Shown in pieces: positions 62,111-64,000 of a DNA stretch of 64,000 nt; positions within the stretch are counted from its first letter, which is position 1; each line of letters opens with the position of its first letter. The stretch lies in NCBI RefSeq assembly GCF_000012985.1, contig NC_007645.1, positions 62,001-126,000 of the forward strand. Reading direction: 5' to 3'. Position numbers and translations under genes: made by a program. The notes beneath the pieces were generated by a model, which worked only from the letters and a program-made list of their open reading frames with translations, did no database searches and was not told the origin of the DNA. This DNA is from Hahella chejuensis KCTC 2396. Lineage in GTDB: Bacteria > Pseudomonadota > Gammaproteobacteria > Pseudomonadales > Oleiphilaceae.

Positions 62111-62404
62111 TGGGTTGATTACAACCTTTTAAGTGGCCGCTATGGCGATGACGTGAAGGTTCGCGCTATATTGGCCGCATTGTAAGTCAAGTCCGGGACC
62201 TCTTCTCAAGCTTACAAAAATCAACGAATTGGTTTGTATGGTTCGAGTAAGCGTAGAGTAAGCTTACCTATACTGAAGGACTTTTGGGGATACGCCGCAC
62301 TGCTCTGTGCGCAGGCGGGTTAAATCGGATGTTACACGGAAGACGGCTGTCGGCGCCCGCTCACCAGCGGCGCGGCGGTTTGCTTTGCTCAGTACGTAAG
62401 AACT

Positions 62405-63838
62405 ATGTCGACGAAACCACCATTTGACGTAATCGGAAAATATAGCGTTGAGTCCACCATCGGCCAGGGCGCAATGGGCGTGGTGTACAAAGGTCATGAC
62501 CCGGATATTGATCGCCCGGTCGCTATCAAAATGCTACACGCCCACCTGATGGTGGATCAGTCCGACGGAGGCCTGCTTGCCCGTTTCCGTCAGGAAGCCC
62601 AGGCGGCGGCCCGCTGTCTGCACACCAATATTGTTACTGTCTTCGATTTTGGCGTTTTCAAGAACTCGCCTTATATGGTGATGGAGTTCGTCGACGGCAT
62701 CGACCTGCGTTCTTTCCTGCGGGAAAACATGCAGCTTTCCGTGCGTCAGATCGGCGATTTGGTGATTCAGGTGCTGGAAGCCCTGGACTACGCGCATCTG
62801 AAAGGGGTGGTGCACCGCGACGTTAAACCCGCCAACATTCTTTTGCTGGAGTCCGGCCATGTGAAAGTGACGGATTTCGGCGTCGCTAAACTGGATACTT
62901 CAGAGCTGACCAACGTCGGCGACGTGATCGGCACACCCAGTTACATGTCCCCTGAAGCGTTGCGCGGCGACAGAGTGGATGGGCGCAGCGACTTGTTTTC
63001 CGCTGGCATCGTATTGCTTGAATTGATCGCCGGCAAACGTCCGCAAAAGGGCGGCTTGCCCTGGACGGAAAAAGAAATCCTGCAGTTCATCGCCGACAGT
63101 CCCACGCTGCCGGTGCAATTGGATCGCGCTTTCTCCAGCTTGTTGGCGAAAGCGTTGACCGCAGATCCAAGTGATCGTTATGAAACCGGGCAGGAATTCG
63201 CTATCGCGCTGAAGACGCTGCTGGCGCCTAATCAGGTGTACGTGCCGGATCTCAACGATCTCGCCGCTACGGTGATCCAAAGCAAGGTCACTTTCGCCGG
63301 CCGTCAGTCGGATCAACCTTCTACATACAGTTCGTCTTCAAGCTCCCAGATCGCGTTGTCGCCGGAAGTTTCTCTGATCCTGAGTCAGACGCTGGCGCCG
63401 TTTCTGGGGCCGGTTGCGCACCATATGATCCGCAACGCCGCCGCATCCTCTACGACATTACAGGAGATGATTGAGAAACTATCTCGCCATATTCCCAATG
63501 AAGTCGAGCGACGTAATTTCCTCAATACGTTGAATCGCACCGGGATTCGCTCTATGCCCAGCGAAACCACCGGTAGCGGCGCGTCGCGCATCACCACCAT
63601 TGGTTCGCGCTCGTCCATCAGGCCCGGACAAGCTGGTCCGCTGACGCTGAGCGGAGAAACATTGCAGAAGCTGACCCAGTTGCTGGCTCATCATGTTGGC
63701 CCGCTGGCTTCTCGGCTGGTGCGTAAGTCGGTGAAAAGCTCATCGGATATGGAGACGTTGTTCAAGGATTTGGCTAACAGCATTCCAGACGAATCGGAAC
63801 GCACCCAGTTTATCTCCAAGGCGCGTAAATCCATCTAA
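62405..63838 (+). CDS. Hanks-type serine/threonine protein kinase with duplicated C-terminal module
   Basis: 477 residues. Kinase domain at about 8-270: Gly loop STIGQGAMGVVYKGH, Lys in PVAIKML, catalytic loop VVHRDVKPANILL, DFGVAK, and the activation segment ending GTPSYMSPEAL. No membrane helix, so it is cytoplasmic. A Ser-rich linker (STYSSSSSSQ) leads to two copies of a helical module of about 60 residues: LSPEVSLILSQTLAPFLGPV... and LSGETLQKLTQLLAHHVGPL..., each ending in NEVER/DESERxxF. The modules are probably for regulation or oligomerisation. Upstream is a heme/HAMP protein lacking an output domain. Confidence 0.92.
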   Translation: MSTKPPFDVIGKYSVESTIGQGAMGVVYKGHDPDIDRPVAIKMLHAHLMVDQSDGGLLARFRQEAQAAARCLHTNIVTVFDFGVFKNSPYMVMEFVDGIDLRSFLRENMQLSVRQIGDLVIQVLEALDYAHLKGVVHRDVKPANILLLESGHVKVTDFGVAKLDTSELTNVGDVIGTPSYMSPEALRGDRVDGRSDLFSAGIVLLELIAGKRPQKGGLPWTEKEILQFIADSPTLPVQLDRAFSSLLAKALTADPSDRYETGQEFAIALKTLLAPNQVYVPDLNDLAATVIQSKVTFAGRQSDQPSTYSSSSSSQIALSPEVSLILSQTLAPFLGPVAHHMIRNAAASSTTLQEMIEKLSRHIPNEVERRNFLNTLNRTGIRSMPSETTGSGASRITTIGSRSSIRPGQAGPLTLSGETLQKLTQLLAHHVGPLASRLVRKSVKSSSDMETLFKDLANSIPDESERTQFISKARKSI

Positions 63839-63863
63839 CGCGGACCCTATCTAAAAAGACAGC

Positions 63864-63889
63864 ATCGCCGCTAGTGAGCCAGCGGCGAT
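63864..63889. terminator. Terminator between kinase and OmpA-family genes
   Basis: ATCGCCGCT, loop AGTGAGCC, AGCGGCGAT. On the minus strand it is followed by TCTTTTTAG, a good terminator for the OmpA-family gene; on the plus strand the tail is weak. Confidence 0.75.
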
Positions 63890-63895
63890 CGATTG

Positions 63896-64000
63896 TTATT
63901 TCGCGTCTTTACGCACCCAGACTTCCACCCGTCCATTACGGCTCGCGCCATGTTCGCCGCCGGTGGCGCCCACAGTCTTGTATTGGCCGTAGCCGGTAAC
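63896..64000 (-). CDS. C-terminal end of an OmpA-family protein (runs off window)
   Basis: The last 34 codons of a gene that starts beyond the right edge. The sequence VTGYGQYKTVGATGGEHG, then SRNGRVEVWVRKDAK, is the end of an OmpA-like peptidoglycan-binding domain, where the G-x-N-R-R-V-E-V pattern is diagnostic. The whole protein cannot be described. Confidence 0.8.
   Translation of the reverse strand, partial: VTGYGQYKTVGATGGEHGASRNGRVEVWVRKDAK

Overview
The window is 64 kb of gene-dense, moderately GC-rich chromosome from a free-living gammaproteobacterium. Gene content (soluble NAD-type hydrogenase, proteobacterial sortase system, cellulases and a mannanase with family 2 carbohydrate-binding modules, BaeSR-Spy, SorAB) and overall style suggest a marine Oceanospirillales/Hahella-like bacterium. 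That placement is inference; no rRNA or tRNA gene is present to confirm it.

Layout. 0-11.4 kb: housekeeping and accessory genes: a lipoprotein end, an M14 deacylase-like hydrolase, a cryptochrome/photolyase, the envelope-stress set baeS-baeR-spy, an SPFH protein, a LysE exporter, a GlxA-type regulator and a glutathionyl-hydroquinone reductase. 11.4-26.4 kb: a solitary sugar-type solute-binding protein, the [NiFe]-hydrogenase maturation operon hypB-F-C-D-E, an EAL phosphodiesterase, a six-gene glycosyltransferase cluster and a chemoreceptor. This segment is bounded by two nearly identical 81-bp inverted copies of a two-hairpin element. 26.4-33.2 kb: three secreted polysaccharide hydrolases (GH9, GH6, GH5 mannanase), with two LacI-type palindromes upstream of the first-transcribed gene. 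33.2-38.7 kb: a two-gene dedicated sortase system bracketed by two CsrB/RsmZ-like small RNA genes. Each sRNA gene has a GacA/UvrY-type palindrome centred about 64 bp before the predicted start. A complete group IIC-type intron sits right behind the terminator of the second sRNA. 38.7-45 kb: an autotransporter-type barrel protein and a 1447-residue lipoprotein with nine tandem Ig-like repeats and a Kelch-like end. 45-48 kb: a three-gene operon (Tat-signal precursor with a CPTC motif, DUF692/MNIO enzyme, partner protein) that looks like a RiPP pathway, then uridine kinase. 48-49 kb: a gene-poor stretch with a strong terminator and an orphan ORF remnant. 49-52 kb: periplasmic rhodanese and a SorA/SorB sulfite dehydrogenase. 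51.8-57.3 kb: hox(E)F-U-Y-H, an endopeptidase and hypA. 57.4-64 kb: a Zn-less sirtuin, glutathione peroxidase, a double glutaredoxin-like protein, a lipoprotein, a heme-binding HAMP protein, a Ser/Thr kinase and the end of an OmpA-family gene.

How it fits together. The hyp operon and the hox operon, about 33 kb apart, together supply a complete bidirectional NAD-linked [NiFe] hydrogenase with its maturation factors. The best candidates for something not yet described are the MNIO/RiPP operon with a twin-arginine precursor and the twin CsrA-sponge RNA genes bracketing the sortase operon, one of them followed by a terminator-homing intron.
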